This document shows, in pieces, positions 8,396 to 16,215 of a stretch of DNA of 36,885 bases. Below the pieces are notes generated by a model. The model saw only the letters and a program-made list of their open reading frames with translations. It was not told where the DNA came from and made no database searches. The stretch's first letter is position 1. Every line of letters begins with the position of its first letter. Source of the DNA: Asaia bogorensis (lineage in GTDB: Bacteria > Pseudomonadota > Alphaproteobacteria > Reyranellales > Reyranellaceae); NCBI GenBank assembly GCA_945905835.1, contig CAMDQJ010000037.1, positions 1 through 36,885 of the forward strand, written 5' to 3'. A program made the position numbers and the translations under genes.

Positions 8396-8449
8396 TGTGT
8401 TTCTGGAATAGGCCTCCGGGCCGCGGCGAACCCGCAGACGGAGGACGAA

Positions 8450-8971
8450 ATGTCGTCGATAGAGACAGTGGAAGATGAGGGAGCAAGAGACGCGCTGCCC
8501 ATCCGCGTGCGCCTGGCGAGCCTGCGCGACTACGAGGCGATGTGTTCGCTGTTCGACGAGCTCGACGAGATTCATCGCCAGGCCAGGCCGGACATGTTCC
8601 AACCCTTCCCGCCGCCCGCCCGCACGCGCGAGCAGGTCGCCCATTGGCTGGCGGCGCCCGATTCGACGGTGCTTGTGGCGCAAAGCCAGGAGGGCGTGGT
8701 CGGGCTCGCCGTGCTTCTGACGCGCTCGCCGTCGCAGTTCGCGGGCGCCGTGCCGCGCAAGGTGATAGAACTCGACAATCTCGTGGTGCGGGCTGACCAG
8801 CGCGGCCGTCGCGTCGGCCGCCGGCTGCTGGCGGCGGCTGTCGAGTGGTCGCGCCAGCGCCGCGCCACGCATGTTGAGGTCGCCGTGCACGACTTCAACC
8901 GCGACGCCCAGCGCTTCTACCAGAGCTTCGGCTTCGCGCCGTCTGTCGACCGGCTGGTGCTGGCGGCGTAG
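8450..8971 (+). CDS. GNAT-family N-acetyltransferase
   Basis: A 173-residue acetyl-CoA-dependent acetyltransferase. The acetyl-CoA pyrophosphate loop is in VVRADQRGRRVGRRLL (about residues 112-127), preceded by the typical strand IELDNLVV and followed by NRDAQRFYQSFGF, the standard late helix with its Tyr. The ATG at 8450 has GGAGG 5 bases upstream; the longer open frame starts inside the leader region and would run through the terminator hairpin. The gene lies behind a promoter, a Trp-Tyr-Phe leader peptide and a terminator, so its expression probably rises when charged aromatic tRNA is short. The substrate is unknown; an amine or amino acid linked to aromatic metabolism is a reasonable inference only. 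Confidence 0.88.
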   Translation: MSSIETVEDEGARDALPIRVRLASLRDYEAMCSLFDELDEIHRQARPDMFQPFPPPARTREQVAHWLAAPDSTVLVAQSQEGVVGLAVLLTRSPSQFAGAVPRKVIELDNLVVRADQRGRRVGRRLLAAAVEWSRQRRATHVEVAVHDFNRDAQRFYQSFGFAPSVDRLVLAA

Positions 8972-9011
8972 GCCACCACGGTATTGGCAGTTTCTTTTCG
9001 ATTGGCAATTC

Positions 9012-9098
9012 TTGAATGTTCTCGCGATGGGAATTGGTATCCCTCTCGCCGTTCTGGCCATCGGACGAATGATCTTGTGGGCGAGGGATGGCCGCTGA
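9012..9098 (+). CDS. Possible small single-helix membrane protein
   Basis: A 28-codon frame from TTG reads NVLAMGIGIPLAVLAIGRM after the start and ends in LWARDGR before TGA. It is one hydrophobic helix with a basic end, the shape of a small membrane protein. There is no convincing ribosome site, and its end overlaps a hairpin (9091-9109) and the edge of an insertion-sequence remnant, so it may be chance. Confidence 0.2.
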   Translation: MNVLAMGIGIPLAVLAIGRMILWARDGR

Positions 9099-9109
9099 TC
9101 CAAAGCGGC
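9091..9109 (+). terminator. Possible terminator after the GNAT gene
   Basis: GCCGCT (9091-9096) pairs with AGCGGC (9104-9109) across a 7-base loop and is followed by TTCTAATT. It could end the acetyltransferase transcript. A second perfect inverted repeat (CTAATT, CA, AATTAG) follows at 9112-9125. Both may instead belong to the end of the insertion-sequence remnant. Confidence 0.35.
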
Positions 9110-9111
9110 TT

Positions 9112-9278
9112 CTAATTCAAATTAGGACACTACCCATCCGTCAGATCGCTTGCGTAGCGCAAGGCCTCGCGCCGATACTGCAGGCGGGTGGTTTCAGTCC
9201 AAGCCATCGTCACCTCCATTGAGCTTCGCAACCCAACGGAATAACAGCCGATTTAAATCACCCAACTTCTTTTTCAGT
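9112..9278 (-). mobile_element. IS5-family insertion sequence remnant (internally deleted)
   Basis: On the minus strand an ATG at 9207, preceded by GGAGGTGACG, opens a frame reading MAWTETTRLQYRREALRYAS then DLTDG and a stop at 9130-9132. I recognise this as the start of IS5-family transposases (normally continuing DLTDAEWALIEPF). Only about 24 codons remain before the frame runs into TAGTGTCCTAATTTGAATTAG-like terminal sequence (palindrome 9112-9125), so almost the whole transposase is deleted. The outer limits are not certain: the left edge may reach 9091, and the right edge is placed where G1-peptidase homology begins. The insertion explains the missing front of the neighbouring peptidase gene. 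Confidence 0.6.
9130..9207 (-). pseudogene. Transposase N-terminal fragment (IS5 family)
   Basis: A 25-codon stub of a transposase, recognised by its conserved start (MAWTETTRLQYRREALRYAS) and by a good ribosome site. It lacks every catalytic DDE residue and cannot be active. Confidence 0.6.
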
Positions 9279-9965
9279 CAGCCTCTCAGGGGGTTCCAGT
9301 GCTCGACGTGGATAGGCCTCGACGGCAAAAACAGGGTGTCCAAGTCGTTGCCGCAGGTTGGAAGCGAGCAGCGGATCAACGAGCATGGTCATCGCGAGCA
9401 GGAATTGTGGTGGCAGTGGTGGCAACGTGATCGCAAACCACCGGAAGTGCCGTTCATGATCACAGGCGTGAAAATCAGCCCGGGGGACCGGGTGTTGTGC
9501 AGCCTCTCGGTAATGGATCCGAGCAAGTACGTTCGGATTAATGTCTGCAATCGCACGACCGGAACGTTCGCCACGGTTCAGCTCAAGGGTCCCATTCCCG
9601 CTGCCGGTCAAACATCGGAGTGGGTCGTCGAGCGCCAGTCGGACTTCCTGATCAGTAAAAACTTCCTCTATGCGGTCCCCGACTTCGGGGAGGTGATGAT
9701 CGATCACTGCGTTGTGGAGAACCACGCACCCGCGGAGCCGCTGCAGCCGTGGACGCCGCGGTACATCCAACTAACTCAGCACCTGAAGAAGGAAAATCGC
9801 GTCGTCGTGCTGTCGCAGCCGACGATGCACGAGGACGAGAGAAAGGTTCGGCTCCGCTATCGACGGCCGATGCTGGCCTCACATCACGCGTCTAAGCCGG
9901 CTCCGCGTGCCGGGTCTAAGCCGGCTCGGCGTGCTGCGTCTAAGCCGGCTCCGCTTCCCGCGTAG
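9279..9965 (+). pseudogene. G1-family (eqolisin) glutamic peptidase, N-terminally truncated
   Basis: From GFQCSTWIGLDG onward the frame matches the eqolisin core in order: the WIGLDG strand, the catalytic Gln in SLPQVGSEQ, the aromatic WWQWWQRD segment, ISPGDRVLCSLSV, the catalytic Glu in TSEWVVERQ (92 residues after the Gln), and VPDFGEVMIDHC. These proteins act as acid glutamic peptidases, usually exported. The expected front (signal region, the NWSGA strand and the first beta strands) is missing. Instead the open frame begins at 9150 within antisense insertion-sequence DNA, giving a Pro/Ser/Arg-rich stretch unlike the family. The tail carries three 8-residue repeats rich in Ser-Lys-Pro-Ala. 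The catalytic pair survives but the fold is incomplete, so it is probably inactive. Confidence 0.65.
9888..9959 (+). repeat. Three tandem 24-base repeats in the peptidase tail
   Basis: Units at 9888-9911, 9912-9935 and 9936-9959 share TCTAAGCCGGCTC and differ at a few positions. They encode the octads ASKPAPRA, GSKPARRA and ASKPAPLP at the end of the G1 peptidase frame. The third unit includes the stop codon of the convergent GST gene, so the array lies exactly where two genes meet. Slippage copy-number change is likely between strains. Confidence 0.8.
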
Positions 9966-10599
9966 CCCACATCTTCTTGAAGGCTGGCCGCGCCTGACAG
10001 GCGGCCAGCCACTCCTTCACTTTAGGTGCGGCGTCGAATAGTTCTGGCGCGGCCTGGGCGTAGCGCACGACCTCGGCCACGTTGATGTCGGCCACGGTGA
10101 AGCGGCCGCCGACTAGCCAGCCGCCGGCCACCGCCTTTTCGAGCACGGCGAACGGGCCCTTCAGGGCCTCGACCGCAGCGGCGGCTATCTTGGGATCCTT
10201 GGCGCCGCTGCCGGGCGGGGAGGCGGCGCGGTGATAGACGATGCTGATGGCCTGCGGCTCGACCTCGGTCGCTGCCCATAGCGACCACATCGCCATCTGG
10301 CCTTCCTCCGCGACGCTCTTGGCCCAGAGCGGCCCGCCGTGCTTGCGGGCGAGGTAGAGGTTGATCGCCAGCGACTCGTGCAGTACCAGGCCGTCGTCGT
10401 CGATCGAGGGCACGTGGCCGTTGGGATTGATCTTCAGGAACTCGGGCGAGCGCGTGTTGAGCGGTGCGCCGGCGGCCTGGCCGTCGGGCAGGCGGTAGTG
10501 CTGGATCACCGGCACGTGCTTGAAGGGCACGCCGAGCTCGTCGGCCAGCCAGATGTTGCGCGAGGCGCGGGAGCGATAGACGCCGTAGATCGTGAGCAT
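9940..10599 (-). CDS. Glutathione S-transferase family protein
   Basis: A 219-residue cytosolic GST. The N-terminal thioredoxin-like domain starts [20 protein letters not shown] (a Ser/Arg active-site region like other bacterial GSTs) and includes [19 protein letters not shown], with the cis-Pro (VPSI) and the ES pair that bind glutathione. The C-terminal helical domain has [14 protein letters not shown], the GST N-capping box with its Asp. The ATG at 10599 is chosen because the fold begins there; the open frame upstream runs into the divergent cupin gene. Its last codons overlap the G1 peptidase tail repeats. It shares a 37-base divergent region with the cupin gene. Confidence 0.9.
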   Translation of the reverse strand: MLTIYGVYRSRASRNIWLADELGVPFKHVPVIQHYRLPDGQAAGAPLNTRSPEFLKINPNGHVPSIDDDGLVLHESLAINLYLARKHGGPLWAKSVAEEGQMAMWSLWAATEVEPQAISIVYHRAASPPGSGAKDPKIAAAAVEALKGPFAVLEKAVAGGWLVGGRFTVADINVAEVVRYAQAAPELFDAAPKVKEWLAACQARPAFKKMWATREAEPA

Positions 10600-10636
10600 T
10601 GAAGTTCCTATGATGGCGCAGCGACGGAGGTCAAAG

Positions 10637-10990
10637 ATGCAAGCACAGAAGAAGCGCGAAGCCGTCAAGGATGCAAGCCATCTTTATGAGGTCGAGCGCC
10701 GGGCGCGCCACGCCGAGCGCTCCGGCTTCCGCATCAGCGAGCTGCAACTTTCGCCGACGCAGACCGTGCCCTGGCACTTCCATACCAACATCGCCGACAC
10801 GTTCTATGTCCTGGAAGGCCAGATGCGGCTCTTCCTGCAGGATCCCAAGCAGGAGGTGCGGCTGGGGCCGGGCGAGACCTTCGTCGCCGTCGCCGGCCGG
10901 CCGCATCTGGTGACCAATGCCGGCAAGACGTCGCTCACCTTCCTGATCATGCAGGGCATCGGCGAGTACGACTACGTGCCTCTCGTCTGA
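10637..10990 (+). CDS. Small cupin-domain protein
   Basis: A 117-residue single-domain cupin. The first motif reads [19 protein letters not shown] (metal ligands His-His-Glu type), and the second [20 protein letters not shown] supplies the last His. Cupins of this size are dioxygenases, isomerases or sensor-like proteins, and the sequence does not say which. The ATG at 10637 has GGAGG 6 bases upstream; the GTG at 10592 with no such site is rejected although it stays in frame. It is divergent from the GST. Confidence 0.87.
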   Translation: MQAQKKREAVKDASHLYEVERRARHAERSGFRISELQLSPTQTVPWHFHTNIADTFYVLEGQMRLFLQDPKQEVRLGPGETFVAVAGRPHLVTNAGKTSLTFLIMQGIGEYDYVPLV

Positions 10991-11045
10991 GCCGCGAGCC
11001 GTAACCGCCGTGGTTAAGGCTACTTGGGGGGAGGGGGGCCGGGAA

Positions 11046-11108
11046 GTGAGACAAAAGCGGGGAAAAGCCAATCCCTGTGGTCTTTTAGGCGTCTCACGGG
11101 AGTGAGAC
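11046..11108. terminator. Possible bidirectional terminator with alternative stems
   Basis: GTCTCAC (11091-11097) pairs with GTGAGAC (11102-11108) over a 4-base loop. The same GTCTCAC can instead pair with GTGAGAC at 11046-11052, extended by AAAAG (11053-11057) with CTTTT (11082-11086). It lies between the convergent cupin and acyl-CoA ligase genes, the expected place for a shared terminator; no long T-run follows the short stem. Confidence 0.35.
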
Positions 11109-11119
11109 TCCGGTGAGAA

Positions 11120-12667
11120 TCAGCTGATCGCCGGTTTATCCGCACCGACGAATTGTACCCGCAGCTCGCGCTTGAGAACCTTGCCTGTCGCATTGCGCGG
11201 CAGGGTGTCGGTGAACACCACGCTCTGCGGCACCTTGAACTTGGCGAGCTTGCCCAGGCAATGGCGGATGATGTCGCCTTCCTCCAGCGTCTGGCCCGCC
11301 TTGCGCACGACGATCGCCATGCCGACCTCGCCCCAGCGTTCGTTGGGCACGCCAATGATGGCGGCGTCGGCGACCTGCGGGATCTGGAACAGCACGTTCT
11401 CGACCTCGGCGGGATACACGTTCTCGCCGCCGGAGATGTACATGTCCTTCCAGCGGTCGACGATATAGACGAAGCCCTCGTCGTCCATGCGCGCGGCGTC
11501 GCCGGTGTGCAGCCATCCGTTGGTGAAGGCCTTGGCCGTGGCCTCGGGCTTGTTCCAGTAGCCGGGCGTGATGTTAGGGCCCTTGATCAAAAGCTCGCCA
11601 ATGCCGCCAGCGGCGACGTCGCGGCCGGCATCGTCGACGATGCGGATGGCGGTGTGCATCATCGCCTTGCCGGCGGACCCGACCTTGCGGATGGCGTCCT
11701 CGGCGTCGACCATGGTGCCGGCCGGGCTTGTTTCGGTCATGCCCCAGCCCTGCAGCAGCGGCACGCCGCGCGCGCTCCAGCCTTCCAGGATCGCAAGCGC
11801 ACAGGGCGCGCCGCCGACGCCGGAGATGCGCAGGCGCGACAGGTCGGTGCTTTGGAACTTCGGATGCTGCATCATGAACTGGTAGGGCGCCGGTACGCCG
11901 AAGAAGTGCGTGATGCCGAGCGCGGGGTCGCCGAGATAGTCGAGCGCCTGTCCCGGATCGAAGGTCCGCATGATCAGGATCGAGCCGCCGGCATGCAGCA
12001 CGGGATTGGCGTAGCAATTGAGGCCGCCGGTGTGGAACAGCGGCAGGATGACGAGCTGCACCGTCTGCGGCGAGATCAGCGCCGGAATGCCGAGATTGAC
12101 GGCGTTCCAGAAGGTCATCCCGTAGGTGATGATCGCACCCTTGGGATGGCCCGTGGTGCCGGACGTGTACATGACCATGGCGATGTCATCGAGCGTCAGC
12201 ACGACGGGCGCCGGTGGAGCGGGCGCTGCGGCCATAGCGCGTTCGTAGCTGCTGTCCGGCCGTTCGTGGTCGATCTCGAGCAGATGGCTGATCTTGCAGA
12301 GCTTCGCCAGTTCGTTCGCCTGCGGCGCGAAGCTCCTGTTGTGGACCATCAGCCTGGGCGTCGAATCGCCTAAAATGTATTCGAGCTCGGGCACCGTCAG
12401 GCGCCAGTTGAGCGGCAGCATGATGGCGCCGAGACGCCCGCAGGCGAACTGCAGCTCGAAGTATTCGGCGCAGTTGGGCGCCAGAAGCGCCACGCGGTCG
12501 CCCTTGGCGATGCCGAGTTTGCTGAGTGCCGATGCGAGCTTGTCGGAGCGCGCATCGAGGTCGCGATAGGTGAACTTTCGGCCGGTCTGCAGGTCGTGGA
12601 TCGCGAGCTTGTTTGGCCGCCGGCCGGCGTGGTGCGAGGCCCAGTCGTAGTAAGGGACGGCGGTCAT
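11120..12667 (-). CDS. AMP-forming acyl-CoA synthetase/ligase
   Basis: A 515-residue ANL-superfamily enzyme that activates a carboxylic acid to acyl-AMP and then acyl-CoA. Motifs in order: the P-loop MYTSGTTGHPKGAI (about residue 165), GWGMTETSP (about 310), the adenylate-binding TGDAARMDDEGF (about 398), the hinge DRWKDMYISGGENVYPAEVE, and the catalytic Lys in LPRNATGKVLKREL near the end. The acyl chain is not readable; medium or long-chain or aromatic acids are typical for this branch. It is the second gene of a two-ligase operon, starting one base after the stop of the upstream ligase, and is convergent with the cupin gene. Confidence 0.93.
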   Translation of the reverse strand: MTAVPYYDWASHHAGRRPNKLAIHDLQTGRKFTYRDLDARSDKLASALSKLGIAKGDRVALLAPNCAEYFELQFACGRLGAIMLPLNWRLTVPELEYILGDSTPRLMVHNRSFAPQANELAKLCKISHLLEIDHERPDSSYERAMAAAPAPPAPVVLTLDDIAMVMYTSGTTGHPKGAIITYGMTFWNAVNLGIPALISPQTVQLVILPLFHTGGLNCYANPVLHAGGSILIMRTFDPGQALDYLGDPALGITHFFGVPAPYQFMMQHPKFQSTDLSRLRISGVGGAPCALAILEGWSARGVPLLQGWGMTETSPAGTMVDAEDAIRKVGSAGKAMMHTAIRIVDDAGRDVAAGGIGELLIKGPNITPGYWNKPEATAKAFTNGWLHTGDAARMDDEGFVYIVDRWKDMYISGGENVYPAEVENVLFQIPQVADAAIIGVPNERWGEVGMAIVVRKAGQTLEEGDIIRHCLGKLAKFKVPQSVVFTDTLPRNATGKVLKRELRVQFVGADKPAIS

Positions 12668-12668
12668 C

Positions 12669-14228
12669 TCAGTTCACCGCCTTGGTGTAGCCCTGCCAGT
12701 AGGGCTCGCGCAGCTCGCGCTTCAGGATCTTGCCGGCGCCGGAGAGCGGCAGCGGTGTGTCGCGGAAATCGACGCTGCGCGGACATTTGTAGCCGGCGAT
12801 CTGGATGCGGCAATGATCCATCACTCCGTCGGCGGTGAGGTTGGCACCCTGCTTGGGCACGATGACCGCATGCACGCGTTCGCCCCAGCGCTCGTCCGGC
12901 ACGCCGATCACCGCCACCTCGGCGACGCCGGGGATCAGCGAGATGGCGTTCTCGACCTCGGCCGAATAGACGTTCTCGCCGCCGGAGATGATCATGTCCT
13001 TCAGCCGGTCAACGATATAGACGAAGCCCTCGTCGTCCATGGTGGCGCCGTCGCCCGAGTAGTACCAGCCATCCGCAAGCACGGCGGCGGCCTCCTTCGG
13101 CTTGTTCCAGTAGCCCTTCATGATGTTGACGCCGCGGATCGCCAGCTCGCCCGCCGTTCCGCGCGGCACTTCCAAGCGGTTGGCGTCGACCACCTTGACC
13201 TCGCAGGCCAACGCCACCTGGCCGCACGACTTGAGCTTGCCGGCAAACGGGCCGTCGAGCGTGGTGTAGCGCGGGTCGAGCAGGGTGACGATCGGCGAGG
13301 CCTCGGTCATGCCGTAGGCATGCATCAGTTTGACATGCGGCATTACCTGCATGGCCTTGCGCAGGACGCCTTCGGGCATCGGTGAGGCGCCGTAGAGCGA
13401 GAAGGCGAGGGAGGAGATGTCGAACTCGGCGAAGCGCGGGTGATTGACGATCATGTTGAGCATGGTCGGTACCAGCGTTGCATGCGTCACCTTCTCGGCT
13501 TGGATTGCCTCCAGCACGGCCACCGGCTCGAAGCGCGGTATGAAGGCATGGCGGCCGACGACCATGGTGACGCCGAAGGTCGAGGCGCCGTCGGCGAGAT
13601 GGAACATCGGGCCGGAATGGATATAGACCGTGTCGCCGTTGAAGCCGATGCCGGCCACGCCGTTCAGCGCGTTCACGACCAGGTTGGTGTGAGTCAGCAT
13701 CACGCCCTTGGAGCGTCCCGTCGTGCCGCCGGTATAGAAGAGGCCGGCGATCTCGTCGTTGGCCGCGGCGGAATCGTCGACGGCCTCGTAATTGGCCAGA
13801 TCCTCGTAGCGCTGGGCGCCAGCCGGCGCTGCGGTATCGTCGAGCCAGACGATCTCGCGCACGCTCGACATCTTGCCTTGCAGCGCCGGCAGATGCTGGG
13901 CCATGGCAGCGTCGATACAAAGAACGACGGCGCCCGAATCCTCCAGGATGTATTCGATCTCGGGAGCGGCGAGCCGTGTGTTGAGCGGCACCATGGCGGC
14001 GCCGATCCAAGGGATGGCGTACATCAGCTCGAAATAGCGATCGCTGTTCAGTGCCAGGATGGCGACGCGGTCGCCGCGCTTGACGCCAAGAGCGGCCAGC
14101 CCGCCTGCGACACAGGCGACGCGACCGGCGCTGTCTCTCCACGAGCGGCGGCGGCCGTTGAAACTGGTGGCGGGGCCGTCGGGTTTTACCTGGGCGGCGC
14201 GGCGGAGGCTCTGGGTCAGCGAGAACAT
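12669..14228 (-). CDS. AMP-forming acyl-CoA synthetase/ligase (second copy)
   Basis: A 519-residue ANL ligase, with the P-loop FYTGGTTGRSKGVMLTH (the second residue pair reads GG rather than SG), YGMTEASPIVTLL, YSGDGATMDDEGF, the hinge DRLKDMIISGGENVYSAEVE, and the terminal Lys in LSGAGKILKREL. It is clearly related to, but not a recent duplicate of, the next gene; the pair probably activates different acids. It diverges from the cytochrome P450 gene across 41 bases, a spacing that implies a shared control region. Together they suggest hydroxylation plus CoA activation of lipid-like or terpenoid compounds, which is inference. Confidence 0.93.
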   Translation of the reverse strand: MFSLTQSLRRAAQVKPDGPATSFNGRRRSWRDSAGRVACVAGGLAALGVKRGDRVAILALNSDRYFELMYAIPWIGAAMVPLNTRLAAPEIEYILEDSGAVVLCIDAAMAQHLPALQGKMSSVREIVWLDDTAAPAGAQRYEDLANYEAVDDSAAANDEIAGLFYTGGTTGRSKGVMLTHTNLVVNALNGVAGIGFNGDTVYIHSGPMFHLADGASTFGVTMVVGRHAFIPRFEPVAVLEAIQAEKVTHATLVPTMLNMIVNHPRFAEFDISSLAFSLYGASPMPEGVLRKAMQVMPHVKLMHAYGMTEASPIVTLLDPRYTTLDGPFAGKLKSCGQVALACEVKVVDANRLEVPRGTAGELAIRGVNIMKGYWNKPKEAAAVLADGWYYSGDGATMDDEGFVYIVDRLKDMIISGGENVYSAEVENAISLIPGVAEVAVIGVPDERWGERVHAVIVPKQGANLTADGVMDHCRIQIAGYKCPRSVDFRDTPLPLSGAGKILKRELREPYWQGYTKAVN

Positions 14229-14269
14229 GCGCCGATGCTAGCAAGCAGGGATCATGGTACAAGGCCCGC

Positions 14270-15505
14270 ATGAACGTCATGACCTCGCCGGCCGCCGATC
14301 GTGAGCCGCCGGCGTTCGATCCGTTGGACCCGGCTTTCATCGCCGATCCGTATCCGTTCTACCGCCAGATGCGCGAACGGGCGCCAGTATTCAAGACGCC
14401 GATGGGGTTCTGGCTGGTGTCGCGCTACGAGGACGCGGCCTTCGTCATGCGTGACCGCCGCTTCGGTAAGGACTTCGTCGGCAACATGGTGCGCCGCTAC
14501 GGCGCCTCGCGCATGGACGAGCCGGCGATCGCCAGCCTCGGCAAGACCATGCTGGTGCTCGATCCGCCCGACCACACGCGCCTGCGCGGGCTGGTGACCA
14601 AGGCCTTCACGGCGCGCCGCGTCGCGGACATGCGCCCGCGTATCGCCGCCCTGGTCGACGAACAGCTCAACCGCGTCGCCGGGAAGGGCTCGATGGACGT
14701 CATGCGCGATCTGGCGCACCGCCTGCCGGTGATCGTGATCTGCGACATGCTGGGTATTCCGGAAGACCACCGCGCGCCGTTCCTCGCCGGCAGCAACGTC
14801 AACGGCCGCATCCTCGAGCCGGTGCCGATGACGCGCGCCGAACTCGATCAGGCCAACCTGAACACGCAGATGGCCGGCGTCTATTTCGGCCAGCTCTGCG
14901 ATCTGCGCCGCCGCGAACCCAAGGACGACCTCACGACCGAGCTGGTGCGAGCCGAGGATGCCGGCGACAAGCTCTCGGCCGAGGAGCTGCAGGCCAACAT
15001 GGGTCTGCTGTTTGGCGCCGGCCATGAGACCACGACCAACCTCATCGGCAACGGCCTGCTGGCGCTGCATCGCAATCCCGTGCAGTGGGAGCGCATCAAG
15101 AAGGATCCATCGCTGATCGCAAACATGATCGAGGAGTTGCTGCGCTACGACTCTTCGGTGCAGCTCACCGGCCGCGTCACCCACACCGCTGTCGAGGTCG
15201 GCGGCACCACGATCCCGGCGGAGGAGAGCGTGGTGGTCCTGCTCGGCGCGGCCAACCGCGATCGGGCGCAGTACGCTGATCCCGACACGCTCGATGTCGG
15301 CCGCCAGAACGTGCGGCCCTTGTCGTTCGGCGGCGGCATTCATCATTGCCTCGGCGCGCAGCTGGCGCGACTCGAGGGCGAGCTGGTGTTCTCGGCGCTG
15401 GTCAGGCGCATGCCGAACCTCGAGCTGCCGGAGAAAGACCGGCCGGAGTGGAAGCGCAGCTTCACGCTGCGCGGCCTCAAAACGCTGCCGGCGGTGTGGC
15501 ACTAG
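14270..15505 (+). CDS. Cytochrome P450
   Basis: A 411-residue soluble bacterial P450. The I-helix oxygen-activation motif is GAGHETTTNL, the K-helix ExxR is EELLRYDSSVQLTGR, and the heme loop FGGGIHHCLGAQLAR carries the proximal Cys at about residue 360. Length and lack of a membrane anchor are typical of bacterial class I enzymes that need ferredoxin and ferredoxin reductase; neither is encoded here. A second ATG at 14279 could be the start. It is first in a tight operon with a PP2C phosphatase (2-base gap) and is divergent from two acyl-CoA ligases. The substrate is unknown. Confidence 0.94.
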   Translation: MNVMTSPAADREPPAFDPLDPAFIADPYPFYRQMRERAPVFKTPMGFWLVSRYEDAAFVMRDRRFGKDFVGNMVRRYGASRMDEPAIASLGKTMLVLDPPDHTRLRGLVTKAFTARRVADMRPRIAALVDEQLNRVAGKGSMDVMRDLAHRLPVIVICDMLGIPEDHRAPFLAGSNVNGRILEPVPMTRAELDQANLNTQMAGVYFGQLCDLRRREPKDDLTTELVRAEDAGDKLSAEELQANMGLLFGAGHETTTNLIGNGLLALHRNPVQWERIKKDPSLIANMIEELLRYDSSVQLTGRVTHTAVEVGGTTIPAEESVVVLLGAANRDRAQYADPDTLDVGRQNVRPLSFGGGIHHCLGAQLARLEGELVFSALVRRMPNLELPEKDRPEWKRSFTLRGLKTLPAVWH

Positions 15506-15507
15506 AC

Positions 15508-16215
15508 ATGGCTGCGGGATGGCGGGGCGAGGGCGCCCAACATCGGGGGGCGCGTCCTTACCAGGAGGATTCCTGGGTGCTGAAGCCAATGGCCGGTGGC
15601 GGCCTGCTCGCCGTCGTGGCCGATGGCATGGGTGGGCATGCCGGCGGTGCCGTCGCGAGCAAACTTGCTGTCGATGCCTTCACTAAAGCCGTCGCCGATC
15701 AGGGCAGGCCGCTGGCTGGTGGCCTGGCCGCGGCCAACGAGGCGGTACGCGCCGGGGCGATCGCCAAGCCGGAATTGGCCGGCATGGGAGCGACGCTGGT
15801 CGGCGTGATCGTGCGCGGCGATGAGCTGCGCTGGATCAGCGTCGGCGATTCGCCGTTCTTCCTGGCCGACGGCGGGCAACTCGTGCGGCTGAACGCCGAT
15901 CATTCGATGGCGCCGAAGATCGACGCCATGGTCGAGCGCGGCGTGCTCACGCGCGAGGAGGGTGACCGCCACCCGGCGCGGCATACGCTGCGAGAGGCCG
16001 TCATGGGCGAGCCGCTCAGCCTCATAGACGAAGGCACACGCCAGCTCGGCGCCAGCGCGAAACTGATGCTGTGCAGTGACGGCGTGCAGACTTTGGGAGA
16101 GAGCGCCCTTCTGGCCCATGCGCGGCGGCCGGTGAAGGCGATCGTCGACGCCGTGCTGGCGGTGCGCCGGCAGCATCAGGACAACGTCACCGTGATTGTT
16201 TTGGAACGTGAATGA
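15508..16215 (+). CDS. PP2C-type (PPM) serine/threonine protein phosphatase
   Basis: A 235-residue compact PPM phosphatase. The metal-site motifs are visible: RPYQEDSW (motif 1, Asp), VVADGMGGHAGG (motif 2, Asp), ISVGDSPFFL, and LMLCSDGVQTL with the late Asp. The final DNVTV matches motif 11 (usually DN.T). It dephosphorylates Ser/Thr with Mn2+ or Mg2+. No membrane or sensory domain is attached, so it is a stand-alone cytosolic enzyme. The start two bases after the P450 stop and the 4-base overlap with the next gene indicate one operon. No partner kinase or FHA protein is seen in the window. Confidence 0.9.
   Translation: MAAGWRGEGAQHRGARPYQEDSWVLKPMAGGGLLAVVADGMGGHAGGAVASKLAVDAFTKAVADQGRPLAGGLAAANEAVRAGAIAKPELAGMGATLVGVIVRGDELRWISVGDSPFFLADGGQLVRLNADHSMAPKIDAMVERGVLTREEGDRHPARHTLREAVMGEPLSLIDEGTRQLGASAKLMLCSDGVQTLGESALLAHARRPVKAIVDAVLAVRRQHQDNVTVIVLERE

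Noticed and set aside
14252..15589. 445-codon minus-strand open frame
   Set aside because: Antisense to the cytochrome P450, which has the I-helix, ExxR and heme-Cys motifs.
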